Of a DNA stretch of 64,000 bases, positions 51,567 through 62,316 are shown piece after piece; positions within the stretch are counted from its first letter, which is position 1; every line of letters starts with the position of its first letter. The position numbers and the translations under genes are program-made. The DNA is from Agromyces laixinhei (GTDB taxonomy: Bacteria; Actinomycetota; Actinomycetes; Actinomycetales; Microbacteriaceae): assembly GCF_006337065.1 (NCBI RefSeq), contig NZ_CP040872.1:2728001-2792000 (forward strand), in the 5' to 3' direction. Below the pieces are notes generated by a model. That model was not told the origin of the DNA and made no database searches. It saw only the letters and a list, made by a program, of their open reading frames with translations.

Positions 51567-51672
51567 TTCCGCGCGACGCACCTTCCTCGCGCGCACGCGC
51601 GCCTTCCGCGCACGCACCTCTTCCGCGCGCACGCACCTCTTCCGCGCGCACGCGCGCCTTCCGCGCGCACCC
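51567..51672. repeat. Degenerate tandem array, period about 19 nt
   Basis: Six units beginning TTCC start at 51567, 51583, 51604, 51621, 51640 and 51659 (spacings 16, 21, 17, 19, 19). The best units read TTCCGCGCGCACGCACCTC. The units are made almost only of C, G and A after the TTCC. Confidence 0.8.
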
Positions 51673-51673
51673 A

Positions 51674-51743
51674 TGTAGGACGAAGCCACCTTTGTAGGAC
51701 ACACCGATATCGGCGCGTCCTACACAGCGCTCTTCGTCCTACA
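51674..51743. repeat. Three-level nested palindrome (70 nt)
   Basis: Outer arms TGTAGGACGAAG (51674-51685) and CTTCGTCCTACA (51732-51743), inner arms TGTAGGAC (51693-51700) and GTCCTACA (51717-51724), and a central palindrome CCGATATCGG (51704-51713). TGTAGGAC thus occurs four times, twice in each orientation. It lies between convergent stops, so it may end transcripts from both sides, or be a mobile or protein-binding repeat. Confidence 0.85.
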
Positions 51744-51765
51744 GTCCTCTAATCACCGGCCAGCT

Positions 51766-51822
51766 CTGCTGACCAGTCCCACAGCTGCTGACCAGTCCCG
51801 CGTCTGCTGACCAGTCCCACAG
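51766..51822. repeat. Exact 19-nt tandem repeat, three copies
   Basis: Units start at 51766, 51785 and 51804: CTGCTGACCAGTCCC followed by ACAG, GCGT and ACAG. The period equals that of the GC-rich array 100 nt upstream. Confidence 0.9.
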
Positions 51823-51843
51823 CTGGGCGGCCTGAGCCGCGCG

Positions 51844-52695
51844 TCAGCCGAGGCGGGCCGACAGCCAGGCGAAACCGTCGAATCGCACGCCATCCTCGCC
51901 GAACATCTCGAGGTGCAGGTGCGGGCCGGTCGACTGACCGGTCGAACCCACGAGCCCGATGACCTGGCCGGCCGTGACCTGTTGCCCGACCGAGACGGTC
52001 ATCGACCCGATCTGCATGTGCCCGTACGAGCTCGTGATGAGTTCGCCGCCGATGTTGTGCTGCACCTCGATGTTGACCCCGAGTCCGCCGCCGTTCTCGG
52101 TGGCGAGCACCACGACGCCGTCGGCGATCGACATCACGGGGGTGCCGTTGCCCGGGTTGAAGTCGACGCCGTCGTGATTCGTCGAGCAGCCCGAGCACGG
52201 GGCCGCACGCGGGCCGAAGCCGCTACTGCGGTTCTCAGGGGTCAGCACCGGCCAGACGATCGTGTCGGTGTCGACGAGTGCGACGTTGCCGAGACTCGCG
52301 ACCTCCGACACGATGGGCGGCGGCGCCGCCACGACGTCATACGGTTCGGCCGCCAGCTGCGACATGACACCCTCGCCGCCGACCTCGACCGTCTGCGGGG
52401 TGTACTCGATCGTGTCTTCGGCCGGGGCATAGACCGAGGCGCGGGCCTCCGTGTCGGTCGCTGAGACCGCGAGTGACGGCAGGCTCGTGGCGACCATCAT
52501 GGCCGCGGCGAACGACATTGCGATGACTGAGAACATCGGCCGCAGCGAGCGCCTCGGGCGATGCGCGCGCACCGCGGAGGGTGTGCCGCCGGGTCCGGTC
52601 GGGTCATGCGGTGCGCCGGCGACGGAGCGGCGGGCGGTGCGAAGGCGGGAGGGGCTGGGGGCGGCCGCGCGGCGGCCGTGCTTGGGGGGAATCAT
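51844..52695 (-). CDS. M23 family metallopeptidase (LytM-like)
   Basis: A 283-residue exported protein: basic N-terminal region (residues 1-52), hydrophobic segment PMFSVIAMSFAAAMMVATSL (about 53-72), linker, then a LytM domain with zinc ligands in TNHDGVDFNPGNG (HxxxD) and GPHLHLEMFG (HxH); GHMQIGSMTVSVGQQVTAGQVIGLVG is typical. It should cleave peptidoglycan cross-bridges or act as a degenerate activator; the ligands are intact. ATG at 52695 is chosen; a TTG at 52737 would extend it by 14 residues. No ribosome site is seen for either start. Confidence 0.88.
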   Translation of the reverse strand: MIPPKHGRRAAAPSPSRLRTARRSVAGAPHDPTGPGGTPSAVRAHRPRRSLRPMFSVIAMSFAAAMMVATSLPSLAVSATDTEARASVYAPAEDTIEYTPQTVEVGGEGVMSQLAAEPYDVVAAPPPIVSEVASLGNVALVDTDTIVWPVLTPENRSSGFGPRAAPCSGCSTNHDGVDFNPGNGTPVMSIADGVVVLATENGGGLGVNIEVQHNIGGELITSSYGHMQIGSMTVSVGQQVTAGQVIGLVGSTGQSTGPHLHLEMFGEDGVRFDGFAWLSARLG

Positions 52696-52805
52696 ATGGG
52701 GGTGCGTTACGTATTTTCCGAGTCGAGTGCGAGACAACCTCAGTTACGGTACGGATCGATTCTGAGAAAAGCCTCAGATGCGCATGCATAGAACCTGCGA
52801 GCGGC

Positions 52806-52835
52806 GCACTCAGGTGCACTCAGGTGCACACAGGT
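52806..52835. repeat. 10-nt tandem repeat
   Basis: GCACTCAGGT twice, then GCACACAGGT, between the M23 peptidase start and the typA terminator. Its helical-turn period could phase protein binding upstream of the M23 gene. Confidence 0.75.
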
Positions 52836-52869
52836 GCACCAGGCACACGCAACGCACACCGAGACAACA

Positions 52870-52909
52870 AGCGGATGCCGCCGGGCCGATCAGCCCCGCG
52901 GCATCCGCT
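52870..52909 (-). terminator. Terminator of typA
   Basis: AGCGGATGCCGC (52870-52881) pairs perfectly with GCGGCATCCGCT (52898-52909), with extra GGGC/GCCC pairing inside. On the minus strand the stem is followed by TGTTGTC. Confidence 0.75.
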
Positions 52910-52926
52910 CATGCAGAAGTCGTGTG

Positions 52927-54831
<1,905 letters not shown>

Positions 54832-55002
54832 GTTTGGTCCTCGGGGTGCCGGCCGCCCGTCGCCCCCGAGCACGAGATCAGCGCACGGAGACAGCGTGGA
54901 AGCGCTGAGATGAAGGTCTGTGGGGAGCGCAGGATGCCGCAGTCACGGCGTGCGCCCATCCAGCTTACAGGGTCGGGCGACCGCGAAGCTGAGAACGCAC
55001 GT

Positions 55003-55035
55003 GCGCCCGGCCTCCGATCCACTCGGAGCCGGGCG
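55003..55035. terminator. Hairpin between typA and the dpp operon
   Basis: GCGCCCGG (55003-55010) and CCGGGCGC (55028-55035) with a further CTCCGA/TCGGAG pairing inside, one bulged base. It lies downstream of dppDF on the minus strand, without a T tract. The rest of the 234-nt gap shows only the typA ribosome site. Confidence 0.6.
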
Positions 55036-55065
55036 CTCGCGTACTGCTGTACGCCAGCTCGGCGT

Positions 55066-56832
55066 CTAGGCTCCGAGCTGGATGTTCGCACCGGGGATCG
55101 CCGCGAGGAGATCTTTCGTGTACTGCTCCTGCGGGTGGTCGAACACCTCGTCGGTGGTCGCCGACTCGACGATCTTGCCGCGCTGCATCACGCAGACCCG
55201 ATCGGCGATGACGCGCACGACGGCGAGGTCGTGGGTGATGAAGAGGTACGTCAGACCGAGTTCTGCCTGCAGATCGGCGAGCAGGCGCAGGATCTGCGCC
55301 TGGACGAGCACGTCGAGCGCGGAGACCGCCTCGTCGAGCACGAGGATCTCGGGCTTCAGCGCGAGCGCACGCGCGATCGCGATGCGCTGACGCTGTCCGC
55401 CCGACAGCTCGTTGGGATACCGGCCGACCAGCGTTCGCGGCAGCGACACCTGCTCGAGCAGCTCGAACACACGCTCCCGGCGGGAAGCGTTCGTGCCGAC
55501 TTTGTGCGTGAACAGCGGCTCCGAGATGGTGTTGCCGATGTTGCGAAGCGGGTTGAGCGTGCCGTACGGATCCTGGAACACCGGTTGCATTCGACCGCGG
55601 AGCTCGAACAGCTCTTTGCCGCTCGTGGCCGCGAGGTCCTTGCCTCCCACGACGATCTTCCCGCTCGTGGCATCCTCGAGCTTCAGCAGCAGCTTCGCCA
55701 CGGTCGACTTGCCCGAGCCCGACTCACCCACGAGCGCCATGGTGGTGCCCTTGGGGATCTGGAACGAGACCTGATCGACCGCGGTGAACTCGCCCGAACC
55801 CCGGATCTTGAAGACCTTGGTGAGGTCTTCGACCACGATCGCCGGCGGAGCGGATTCTGCAGCGGCGAGCGCTTCGGCGCGGGCTTCCGCCGTTGCGAGC
55901 AGGTCGATCGAGTCACCTGCCGCACTCGCTGCGTCGTCGGACATCGAGGACTCGGCCGCCGAGATCGATCCTGTTGCCTGGATGCGGCGCGAGGCGAGAC
56001 TCGGCGCCGCGGCGACGAGTCGCTGCGTGTACGGATGCTGCGGGTTCTGCAGGATCTGGGCCGACGGGCCGGATTCGACGATTCGGCCCTTGTACATCAC
56101 GACGAGCTGCTCGGCGCGTTCGGCCGCGAGGCCGAGGTCGTGCGTGATGAACAGCAGCGTCGTGCCGAGCTCGCGGGTGAGCGACTCGAGGTGATCGAGG
56201 ATGACCCGCTGCACCGTGACGTCGAGCGCGGAGGTCGGCTCGTCGGCGATGAGCAACTGCGGGTTCGCTGCGAGGCCCATGCCGATCAGCACGCGCTGGC
56301 GCATGCCGCCCGAGAACTGGTGCGGGAACTGCTTGAGCCGCCGGTCGGCGTCGTGGAGACCCGCCTGCTTCAGCACCTCGATCGCGCGCTTCTTGACCTC
56401 TTTGCGCCCCGTGGCGATGCCGTTCGCCTGGATGGCCTCCTCGACCTGGAAGCCGATCGACCACACGGGGTTGAGGTTGGACATCGGGTCCTGCGGCACG
56501 AAGCCGATCTTGCGGCCGCGGATCCCCTCCATTTCCTTCGCCGACGCCTTCGTGAGGTCTTGGCCGTCGAGGAGGATCTGGCCGCCCGAGATGTGGCCGG
56601 TGCCGGGCAGCAGGTTGATGATCGCGTGCGCCGTGGTCGACTTGCCGGAGCCCGACTCACCCACGATCGCGAGGCTCTGCCCCCGGTACAGGGTGATGTT
56701 GGCGCCGTCGACAGCCTTGAGCACTCCGTCTTGGGTGTTGAACCCGACCTGCAGGTTCTTGATCTCGAGGAGCGGCCGCTCCTCGCCGGCCGAGCTGTCG
56801 TGCATGCCGGCTCCGTTCGTGGTCTCGCTCAT
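55066..56832 (-). CDS. dppDF: Peptide ABC transporter, fused twin ATP-binding protein (DppD-DppF)
   Basis: A 588-residue fusion of two oligopeptide-type ABC ATPases. First domain: [14 protein letters not shown] (Walker A), [14 protein letters not shown] (signature), [12 protein letters not shown] (Walker B). A ~50-residue Ala-rich linker follows near residue 280-330. Second domain: [42 protein letters not shown]. The two ATPases power DppB/DppC uptake of peptides. ATGA overlap with dppC. Such fusions are common in Actinobacteria. Confidence 0.94.
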   Translation of the reverse strand: MSETTNGAGMHDSSAGEERPLLEIKNLQVGFNTQDGVLKAVDGANITLYRGQSLAIVGESGSGKSTTAHAIINLLPGTGHISGGQILLDGQDLTKASAKEMEGIRGRKIGFVPQDPMSNLNPVWSIGFQVEEAIQANGIATGRKEVKKRAIEVLKQAGLHDADRRLKQFPHQFSGGMRQRVLIGMGLAANPQLLIADEPTSALDVTVQRVILDHLESLTRELGTTLLFITHDLGLAAERAEQLVVMYKGRIVESGPSAQILQNPQHPYTQRLVAAAPSLASRRIQATGSISAAESSMSDDAASAAGDSIDLLATAEARAEALAAAESAPPAIVVEDLTKVFKIRGSGEFTAVDQVSFQIPKGTTMALVGESGSGKSTVAKLLLKLEDATSGKIVVGGKDLAATSGKELFELRGRMQPVFQDPYGTLNPLRNIGNTISEPLFTHKVGTNASRRERVFELLEQVSLPRTLVGRYPNELSGGQRQRIAIARALALKPEILVLDEAVSALDVLVQAQILRLLADLQAELGLTYLFITHDLAVVRVIADRVCVMQRGKIVESATTDEVFDHPQEQYTKDLLAAIPGANIQLGA

Positions 56833-57782
56833 CGCTGGGCCCTCGCCTTCGGGTCGAGCGCGTCACGGATGACCTCGCCGAGCATGATGAAGCTCAGCAC
56901 GGTGATCGACAGCGCGATGGAGGGCAGGATCAAGGTCTGGGGTGCCTGGCGCAGGTCGTTCTGCGCCGCCGAGATGTCGTTGCCCCACGACATCGTCGTG
57001 CTCGGAAGGCCCACGCCGAGGAAGGACAGACTCGCCTCGGCGACGATCGCCGCCGCGAGCGAGAGCGTCGTGATGACGATGACCGGCGCGATCGAGTTCG
57101 GCAGCACGTGGCGGAGCAGGATCCTGAACTTCGAGACGCCCAGCGCGGTGGCCGCCATCACGAAGTCGGAGTTCTTCACCCTGAGGATCTCGGCTCTCAG
57201 CACACGTGCCGTGGATGGCCAGGCGAAGAGGCCGATCGCGAGCGAGATCACCCAGACGCTCGCGTACTTCGACATCACCGACATGACGACCACTGCGGCG
57301 AGGATGTAGGGGATCGAGAAGAAGATGTCGCCGATTCGCGAGAGCACCGAGTCGATCCATCCGCCGTAGAAGCCGGAGAATGCCCCGAACACGATGCCGA
57401 GGAAGGCCACCAGGAAGGTCACGATGAGACCGACTGACAGCGAGGTCGACGTGCCGTGGATGATGCGCGAGTAGATGTCGCAGCCCTGTTTCGTGAAGCC
57501 GAGCGGATGGCCCGCGGTCGGCCCGCCGTTGCTGTTGGCGAGCTGGCAGTCGTTGTTCGGGGGAACCTGCGTGAACCAGTTCGGGAACAGTGCGACGACG
57601 ACGACCAGCACGATGAGTGCGGCAGAGATCCAGAACATCGGGCGCTTGCGAACGTCGGCCCAGGCATCGCGCCACAGGTTCGACGGCTTGCCCTCGGTCT
57701 TGACGGAGTCGATCGCGACGAGCGGCGTCTCTTCGAGCGGAGCGACGAAGTGCTCCTGATTGGGTCGGGTCTTACTTGGCAT
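56829..57782 (-). CDS. dppC: Peptide ABC transporter permease DppC-type
   Basis: A 317-residue permease with an N-terminal cytoplasmic tail, a first helix at about 51-67 ([16 protein letters not shown]), a periplasmic loop [19 protein letters not shown], and the EAA-type coupling motif [22 protein letters not shown]. Six helices in total. Works with DppB. Overlaps both neighbours: 11 nt with dppB and an ATGA with dppDF. Confidence 0.94.
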   Translation of the reverse strand: MPSKTRPNQEHFVAPLEETPLVAIDSVKTEGKPSNLWRDAWADVRKRPMFWISAALIVLVVVVALFPNWFTQVPPNNDCQLANSNGGPTAGHPLGFTKQGCDIYSRIIHGTSTSLSVGLIVTFLVAFLGIVFGAFSGFYGGWIDSVLSRIGDIFFSIPYILAAVVVMSVMSKYASVWVISLAIGLFAWPSTARVLRAEILRVKNSDFVMAATALGVSKFRILLRHVLPNSIAPVIVITTLSLAAAIVAEASLSFLGVGLPSTTMSWGNDISAAQNDLRQAPQTLILPSIALSITVLSFIMLGEVIRDALDPKARAQR

Positions 57783-58701
57783 AGCGGATCCTCGGGTCGA
57801 GAACGGCGTAGAACAGATCGATCAGCAGGTTCACCACGAGATAGATCAGCACCATGATGGTGACGAAGGCGACGACGGTCGGGTTCTCTCCCCGGATGAT
57901 CGCCTGGTAGACGGTGCGGCCGACACCCGGCACGTTGAAGATGCCCTCGGTGATGACGGCGCCGACCATGAGCACACCGAAGTCCACCGCGAGGTAGGTC
58001 ACCACGGGGATCAGCGAGTTGCGAAGGATGTGCACGGGGACGATGCGCCGGCGGGAGAGGCCCTTGCTCGCGGCGGTGCGAACGAAGTCTTGACCCTCGG
58101 TCTCGATGACTGACGACCTCGTCAGTCGAACGATCTGCGCGAAGCTGCCGGTCGCGAGTACCAACGCCGGTAAGACGAGCTCAGACCATGGCGCACCGAA
58201 CCCGACAGTGGGCCGGAACCACCCGAGCTGGATGGCGAAGACGTACTGGGCCACGAAGCCCACGACGAAGATCGGGACCGAGATGAGCATGAGGCTGACC
58301 ACGAGGGCGCTCGCATCGAAGATGCCGCCCTTGCGCAGGCCCGAGACGAGGCCGACCGAGATGCCGGCGACCATCAGGAAGAAGACCGAGAGCATCGCGA
58401 GCCGGAGGGTCACCGGAAAGGTCTGCGCGAGGATATCGGCCACCGGCTGACCCGAGAACGAGACGCCGAGGTCACCGCGAAGGATGTTGCCGAGGAAGAG
58501 CAGGTACTGGACGATGAACGGTTTGTCCAGGTTGTACCGCGCCCGCAGCTCCTCGACCACGGCCGGGGGCGGGGTCTTGTCGCCGAAGAGCCCGACGACG
58601 GGGTCGCCCGGCATGGCGAAGACCATGAAGTAGATCAGGAAGGTGGTGCCGAGCAGCACAGGGATCACCTGCAGCAGTCGGCGCACGATGTAGCCGGCCA
58701 T
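57772..58701 (-). CDS. dppB: Peptide ABC transporter permease DppB-type
   Basis: A 309-residue permease: AGYIVRRLLQVIPVLLGTTFLIYFMVFAMPGDP (typical DppB start), GDLGVSFSGQPVADIL, and coupling motif VRTAASKGLSRRRIVPVHILRNS. Six helices. Second gene of the operon; a strong hairpin separates it from dppA, probably reducing its expression relative to the binding protein. Confidence 0.94.
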   Translation of the reverse strand: MAGYIVRRLLQVIPVLLGTTFLIYFMVFAMPGDPVVGLFGDKTPPPAVVEELRARYNLDKPFIVQYLLFLGNILRGDLGVSFSGQPVADILAQTFPVTLRLAMLSVFFLMVAGISVGLVSGLRKGGIFDASALVVSLMLISVPIFVVGFVAQYVFAIQLGWFRPTVGFGAPWSELVLPALVLATGSFAQIVRLTRSSVIETEGQDFVRTAASKGLSRRRIVPVHILRNSLIPVVTYLAVDFGVLMVGAVITEGIFNVPGVGRTVYQAIIRGENPTVVAFVTIMVLIYLVVNLLIDLFYAVLDPRIRYAK

Positions 58702-58815
58702 TGATCAGGCCCCGCAATTCGTGGATGTTGACATGTCGAAGAAACCTCACCGCTATGCGAGTTCGTCACACGATGCTACGCCGATCGGGTTCGCATCGGG
58801 TGAATACGTGGGGAT

Positions 58816-58843
58816 GGGGCGGCAGCCGATCGGCTGCCGCCCC
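58816..58843 (-). terminator. Perfect 28-nt palindrome between dppA and dppB
   Basis: GGGGCGGCAGCCGA and its exact complement meet at GATC with no loop spacing beyond it. No T tract follows on the minus strand. It probably protects the dppA message 3' end or partly terminates it, giving more binding protein than permease. Confidence 0.7.
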
Positions 58844-58882
58844 ACAGGTGACTCAAGAAACCCGAGTCGACCTGAACGAGAA

Positions 58883-60505
58883 CTACTCGCTCTTGGTGAT
58901 CTGGTAGTAGAGCGGTACCGAGTTCCATCCGTACTGGACGTTCTCGACCTGCTCGCTCCACGCTCCGTTGACGGTGCGGTACCAGAGCGGGATGGCGGGG
59001 AGGTCCTTGAAGAGGATCTCCTGCGCCTGCTGGAACTTCTCGTTCGCGGCATCGATCTCAGTCTCGGCGAGACCCTCGGTGAGGAGGGTGTCGAACTCGG
59101 GGTTCGAGTAGTCGCCGTCGTTCGAGCCCGCACCCGTGCCGTAGATCGGTCCGAGGAAGTTGAACAGCGCCGGGTAGTCGGCCTGCCAACCCGAGCGGAA
59201 CGGGGTCTGGATAGCGCGGTCGGTGACCGAGGTGCGGAACTCGGCGAAGGTCGGGAACGGGTTGCCCGATGCCTCGATGCCGAGGTTGTTCTTCAGCTGG
59301 TTCGCCACAGCGTCGACCCAGGCCTGGTGGCCGCCGTCGGCGTTGTACCCGATCTGGAATGTTCCCGTCCAGGGCGCGATGGCGTCGGCCTGAGCCCAGA
59401 GGTCTTTGGCTGCGTCAGCGTCGAAGTCGAGCACGTCGGAACCGGGGATCTCTTCGGAGTAGCCGTCGATGACCGGCGACGTGAAGTCATGGGTAGCCGT
59501 AGCGGCGCCCTCGAAGATCACATCGGTGATCTCTTCACGGTTGATCGCCTTCGAGATGGCAGCGCGGCGGAGTTCACCCTCTTCGCCCGAGAAGTGCGGC
59601 AGGCGAGCCGGGATCGTGAACGACTGGAAGATGGCCGCGGCCTGGTTGACCGAGCGGTCGCCGAACTCGTCTTCGTACGTGCCGAGCGCGCTCGGCGGAA
59701 TCTGGTCGACCACATCGACGTTGCCGCCCTGGAGGTCGGCGTACGACGCGTCCTGCGTGGCGTAGAAGATGATGTCGAGTCCGCCGTTGGCGGGCTGGCG
59801 GGGGCCCTGGTAGTCGGGGTTCACGACGAGGTCGATCTTCTCGTTGTGCTTCCAGGCGCCTTCGCCGTCGAGCATGTACGGGCCGTTGCCGATCGGGTTC
59901 TCGCCGAAGGCCTCGAGGTCTTCCCATGCCGACTCGGGCAGCGGGAAGAACGCCGAGTAGCCGAGGCGCAGCGGGAAGTCCGACTCGGGCTGCGACAGCG
60001 TCACCTCGAAGGTCAGGTCGTCGACGACCACGAGACCCGGCAGTTCGGGCACGTTGACGTCGTAGCTGAAGCCCTCGATCGACTCGAAGAAGTAGCTCGA
60101 AAGCTGGGCGTTGTCGAGCGCCGCGCCGTAGTTCCACGCGTCGACGAACGAGTTCGCCGTGACCGGCTCGCCGTTCGAGAAGGTCTGATCGGCTTTGATC
60201 TTGATCGTGTAGTGCTGCGCGTCTTCGGTCTCGATCGACTCGGCCATGTCGTTGACGGGGGCGCCGTCGGCGTCATAGAAGATCAGGCCCGCGAAGATCG
60301 AGTCGAGGATCTTGCCGCCGCCGACCTCGTTCGTGTTGGTCGGGATCAGCGGGTTCTGCGGCTCTGAGCCGTTCGTCGTGATGATGGCGGTGGAGCTGCC
60401 GGACTCGTCTGTAGCGCCGGTGTCGCCGCTGGTGCAGCCCGAGAGCGTGAGCGCTCCCGCAGCCGCAAGAGCAATGGCGACCACGCCAATTCTCTTGATC
60501 TTCAA
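58883..60505 (-). CDS. dppA: Peptide ABC transporter substrate-binding lipoprotein (family 5)
   Basis: A 540-residue solute-binding protein: signal peptide with lipobox LSGC (ALTLSGCTSG), then family 5 motifs (TNEVGGGKILDSIFAGLIFYDADG, KADQTFSNGEPVTANSFVDAWN, DIIFYATQDASYADLQGGNVD, RSGWQADYPALFNFLGPIY). It captures peptides for DppBC-DF. TTG start at 60505, 4 nt after AGGAGG; other in-frame starts upstream lack a ribosome site. First gene of the operon. Confidence 0.93.
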   Translation of the reverse strand: MKIKRIGVVAIALAAAGALTLSGCTSGDTGATDESGSSTAIITTNGSEPQNPLIPTNTNEVGGGKILDSIFAGLIFYDADGAPVNDMAESIETEDAQHYTIKIKADQTFSNGEPVTANSFVDAWNYGAALDNAQLSSYFFESIEGFSYDVNVPELPGLVVVDDLTFEVTLSQPESDFPLRLGYSAFFPLPESAWEDLEAFGENPIGNGPYMLDGEGAWKHNEKIDLVVNPDYQGPRQPANGGLDIIFYATQDASYADLQGGNVDVVDQIPPSALGTYEDEFGDRSVNQAAAIFQSFTIPARLPHFSGEEGELRRAAISKAINREEITDVIFEGAATATHDFTSPVIDGYSEEIPGSDVLDFDADAAKDLWAQADAIAPWTGTFQIGYNADGGHQAWVDAVANQLKNNLGIEASGNPFPTFAEFRTSVTDRAIQTPFRSGWQADYPALFNFLGPIYGTGAGSNDGDYSNPEFDTLLTEGLAETEIDAANEKFQQAQEILFKDLPAIPLWYRTVNGAWSEQVENVQYGWNSVPLYYQITKSE

Positions 60506-60711
60506 TGTTCCTCCTGTGGGATGTGCGTCGACAGCACGGCTTCTGGCCGCACTGGAGCGCTGGTAGATCGAGACTATGAAGCGCGCCACCTCGAAGCAAA
60601 CCAGAACGGCAAACCGTTACCCACGCGCAACCTAGCGACGCCCCGTCCGCCGGAAATCGCCGCGGCCCCGCAGCATTCTTGCGTTCGGATCGCTCATGCG
60701 AGGATTGCCGC
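60506..60711. other. Intergenic region between dppA and the CPBP gene
   Basis: About 200 bases of divergent promoter region. It holds the AGGAGG site of dppA; promoter boxes are not clear to me. Just before the CPBP ATG, GAGGAT lies 6 nt upstream, a poor -10 or a ribosome-site remnant. Confidence 0.4.
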
Positions 60712-61476
60712 ATGTCTTCCGCGGCGCGCCTTCGACTCGAGGTCGGGATCGTGTTCGGTCTCTCGCTCGGTGCCTCCGCCGTCTACTCGATCGTCTCGAT
60801 CGTGGCGAAGTTGACCGAGGAGACCCCGCTCGGCGAGCAGACCGTCGCCCTGAACCCCTCACGTGCGCCGCGTGAATGGCTCGACTTCACCTACCAGTTC
60901 CTCGACGTCTTCTTCGGCCTCTTCGCCGTCGCGCTCGTGCTGTACCTCTTGTGGGCGCCAGGCACGAATCCGTTCCGCCGCATCGGGCTCGACCTGTCGA
61001 GACCCGGCCGCGACGCGGCATCCGGAGTGCTGCTCGTGCTCGCCATCGGCGTGCCCGGTCTCGCCCTCTACGCGCTCGGCCGCGCGCTCGGCCTCACTGT
61101 CGCGGTGGAGGCCTCACCGGCCGACTGGTTGTGGTGGACGGTGCCGGTGCTCATCTTCCGAGCGCTCGAGGCCGCGCTCGTCGAAGAGGTCATCGTCGTG
61201 GGCTACCTCTTCACGAGGTTCAGGGAACTCGGTGTCGGACCATGGGCGACGATCGTGTCGAGCGCGCTGCTTCGCGGCACGTACCACCTGTACCAGGGCA
61301 TCGGACCGTTCTTCGGCAACGTCGCGATGGGGGTCGTCTTCGGCTGGTGCTACCAGCGCTGGGGCCGCACGATGCCGCTCGTCATCGCGCACTGGATCCT
61401 CGACATCGTCTCCTTCGTCGGCTACCCGCTCGCGGTGGGCTGGTGGCCGGGGCTCTTCACCGTTTCGACCGGCTGA
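60712..61476 (+). CDS. CPBP/Abi family intramembrane protein
   Basis: A 254-residue membrane protein with about seven helices. The CAAX protease/bacteriocin-processing (CPBP) core is ALVEEVIVVGYLFTRF near residue 160, SALLRGTYHLYQGIGPFFGN and LVIAHWILDIVSF. The Glu pair and both His are present, but the usual EExxxR reads EEVIVVG, i.e. Arg is replaced. Such variants are common in Microbacteriaceae as I recall; protease activity is uncertain. The stop overlaps the convergent gene by 55 bp. Confidence 0.88.
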   Translation: MSSAARLRLEVGIVFGLSLGASAVYSIVSIVAKLTEETPLGEQTVALNPSRAPREWLDFTYQFLDVFFGLFAVALVLYLLWAPGTNPFRRIGLDLSRPGRDAASGVLLVLAIGVPGLALYALGRALGLTVAVEASPADWLWWTVPVLIFRALEAALVEEVIVVGYLFTRFRELGVGPWATIVSSALLRGTYHLYQGIGPFFGNVAMGVVFGWCYQRWGRTMPLVIAHWILDIVSFVGYPLAVGWWPGLFTVSTG

Positions 61477-61871
61477 GAGCGACGATTCGCGTGCCCCGCG
61501 CGCAGCGTGCGCGGCACATGCTCGCTTCGGCCGAGCACGACCACGGTCGCGGGCATCGGCGGCAGCGCTTCCTCGGCGGCCTCGACACGCAGGTCGGGAT
61601 CGGTGCCGCGCACGCGCGCCAAGTCGAGCCCGCTGCGCCGCGACGGTGTGCAGACCGTCGAGTAGTAGCCCTCGTCGCCGAAGGCGCCCCCGCCGAAACC
61701 GGTGATCGACTGGGCTCTGCGCAGCGCCTCGGCGGTGGCCGGGTCACGTCGCTCGAGGAGACCCGCGCGCTGCTCGAGCCCGAGGCCGCGGCCCGCGAGC
61801 ACCGTGGTGCCCACGAGCAGCCCCACGAATCCGAGGGTGGCGACCACCCCGATGAAATCGACGAACATCAT
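61422..61871 (-). CDS. Hypothetical protein with N-terminal membrane anchor
   Basis: A 149-residue protein starting MMFVDFIGVVATLGFVGLLVGTTV (transmembrane), then EQRAGLLERRDPATAEALRRAQSITGFGGGAFGDEGYYSTV and a basic C-terminus. I do not recognise it. The ATG pair at 61871/61868 has only a weak CAGGGGG before it. Its last 55 bases overlap the CPBP gene on the other strand. Confidence 0.6.
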   Translation of the reverse strand: MMFVDFIGVVATLGFVGLLVGTTVLAGRGLGLEQRAGLLERRDPATAEALRRAQSITGFGGGAFGDEGYYSTVCTPSRRSGLDLARVRGTDPDLRVEAAEEALPPMPATVVVLGRSEHVPRTLRAGHANRRSQPVETVKSPGHQPTASG

Positions 61872-62006
61872 GCCCCCTGCTTCGAGAGAACCGGGTGCCA
61901 TGACGGAACCCGCTGAGAAATTCGAGAGAACCTCAGTGTACTCCCGGGGGTTGCGAACGGGGTGGCCCGGATCCGCCGATTCGCGAGGCTCGCGAGGCTC
62001 GCGAGC

Positions 62007-62294
62007 ATGGAGGAGTCCTCAGTCGAGGGCACAGGATTGAACGGAACCATGCTCCTCGCCCAAGCCCTCGCCGTGGGCCTCATCGCGGCCCGCGCGACCG
62101 ACCGCCGCTTCGGCATCGACCGGGCAGCACGACGAGAGGCGCAGCGCCGCGAAACCGAGGTGCTCGCGGCCGAACGGCGCTTGCGCGCGCCTCGCGCCAG
62201 GCGACACACCCTTTCTCAGGAACCGCCCCCCGAAATCGCACTCTTCTCAGGAGAAACGGGCCGGTTTCAGCCGAACCGGCCCGAAGACTCCTGA
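62007..62294 (+). CDS. Doubtful small ORF
   Basis: A 95-codon frame with high GC at third positions in its middle (TMLLAQALAVGLIAARATDRRFGIDRAARREAQ), ending after an Arg-rich part and overlapping the gcvP terminator. No ribosome site is visible and I recognise no family. A GGCTCGCGA 9-nt direct repeat lies just upstream (61987-62005). It may be a real small membrane-anchored protein or a chance frame. Confidence 0.3.
   Translation: MEESSVEGTGLNGTMLLAQALAVGLIAARATDRRFGIDRAARREAQRRETEVLAAERRLRAPRARRHTLSQEPPPEIALFSGETGRFQPNRPEDS
62258..62282 (-). terminator. Terminator of gcvP
   Basis: GGGCCGGTT (62258-62266) pairs with AACCGGCCC (62274-62282). On the minus strand the stem is followed by GTTTCTCC. 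It lies 35 nt after the gcvP stop. Confidence 0.75.
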
Positions 62295-62316
62295 AAAAAG
62301 TGGATGCGGGGTGAGG

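Larger units (their letters stand above)
51547..51843. other. Non-coding, repeat-filled gap between convergent genes
   Basis: Nearly 300 bases between the enoyl-CoA hydratase and M23 peptidase stops. It contains, in order, a degenerate GC-rich tandem array, a three-level nested palindrome and a second tandem array (described separately). Frames through it are low-complexity and not convincing as genes. Confidence 0.8.

Noticed and set aside
51567..51822. CRISPR array
   Set aside because: Units are contiguous tandem repeats of 19 nt with no unique spacers, and no cas gene is present.
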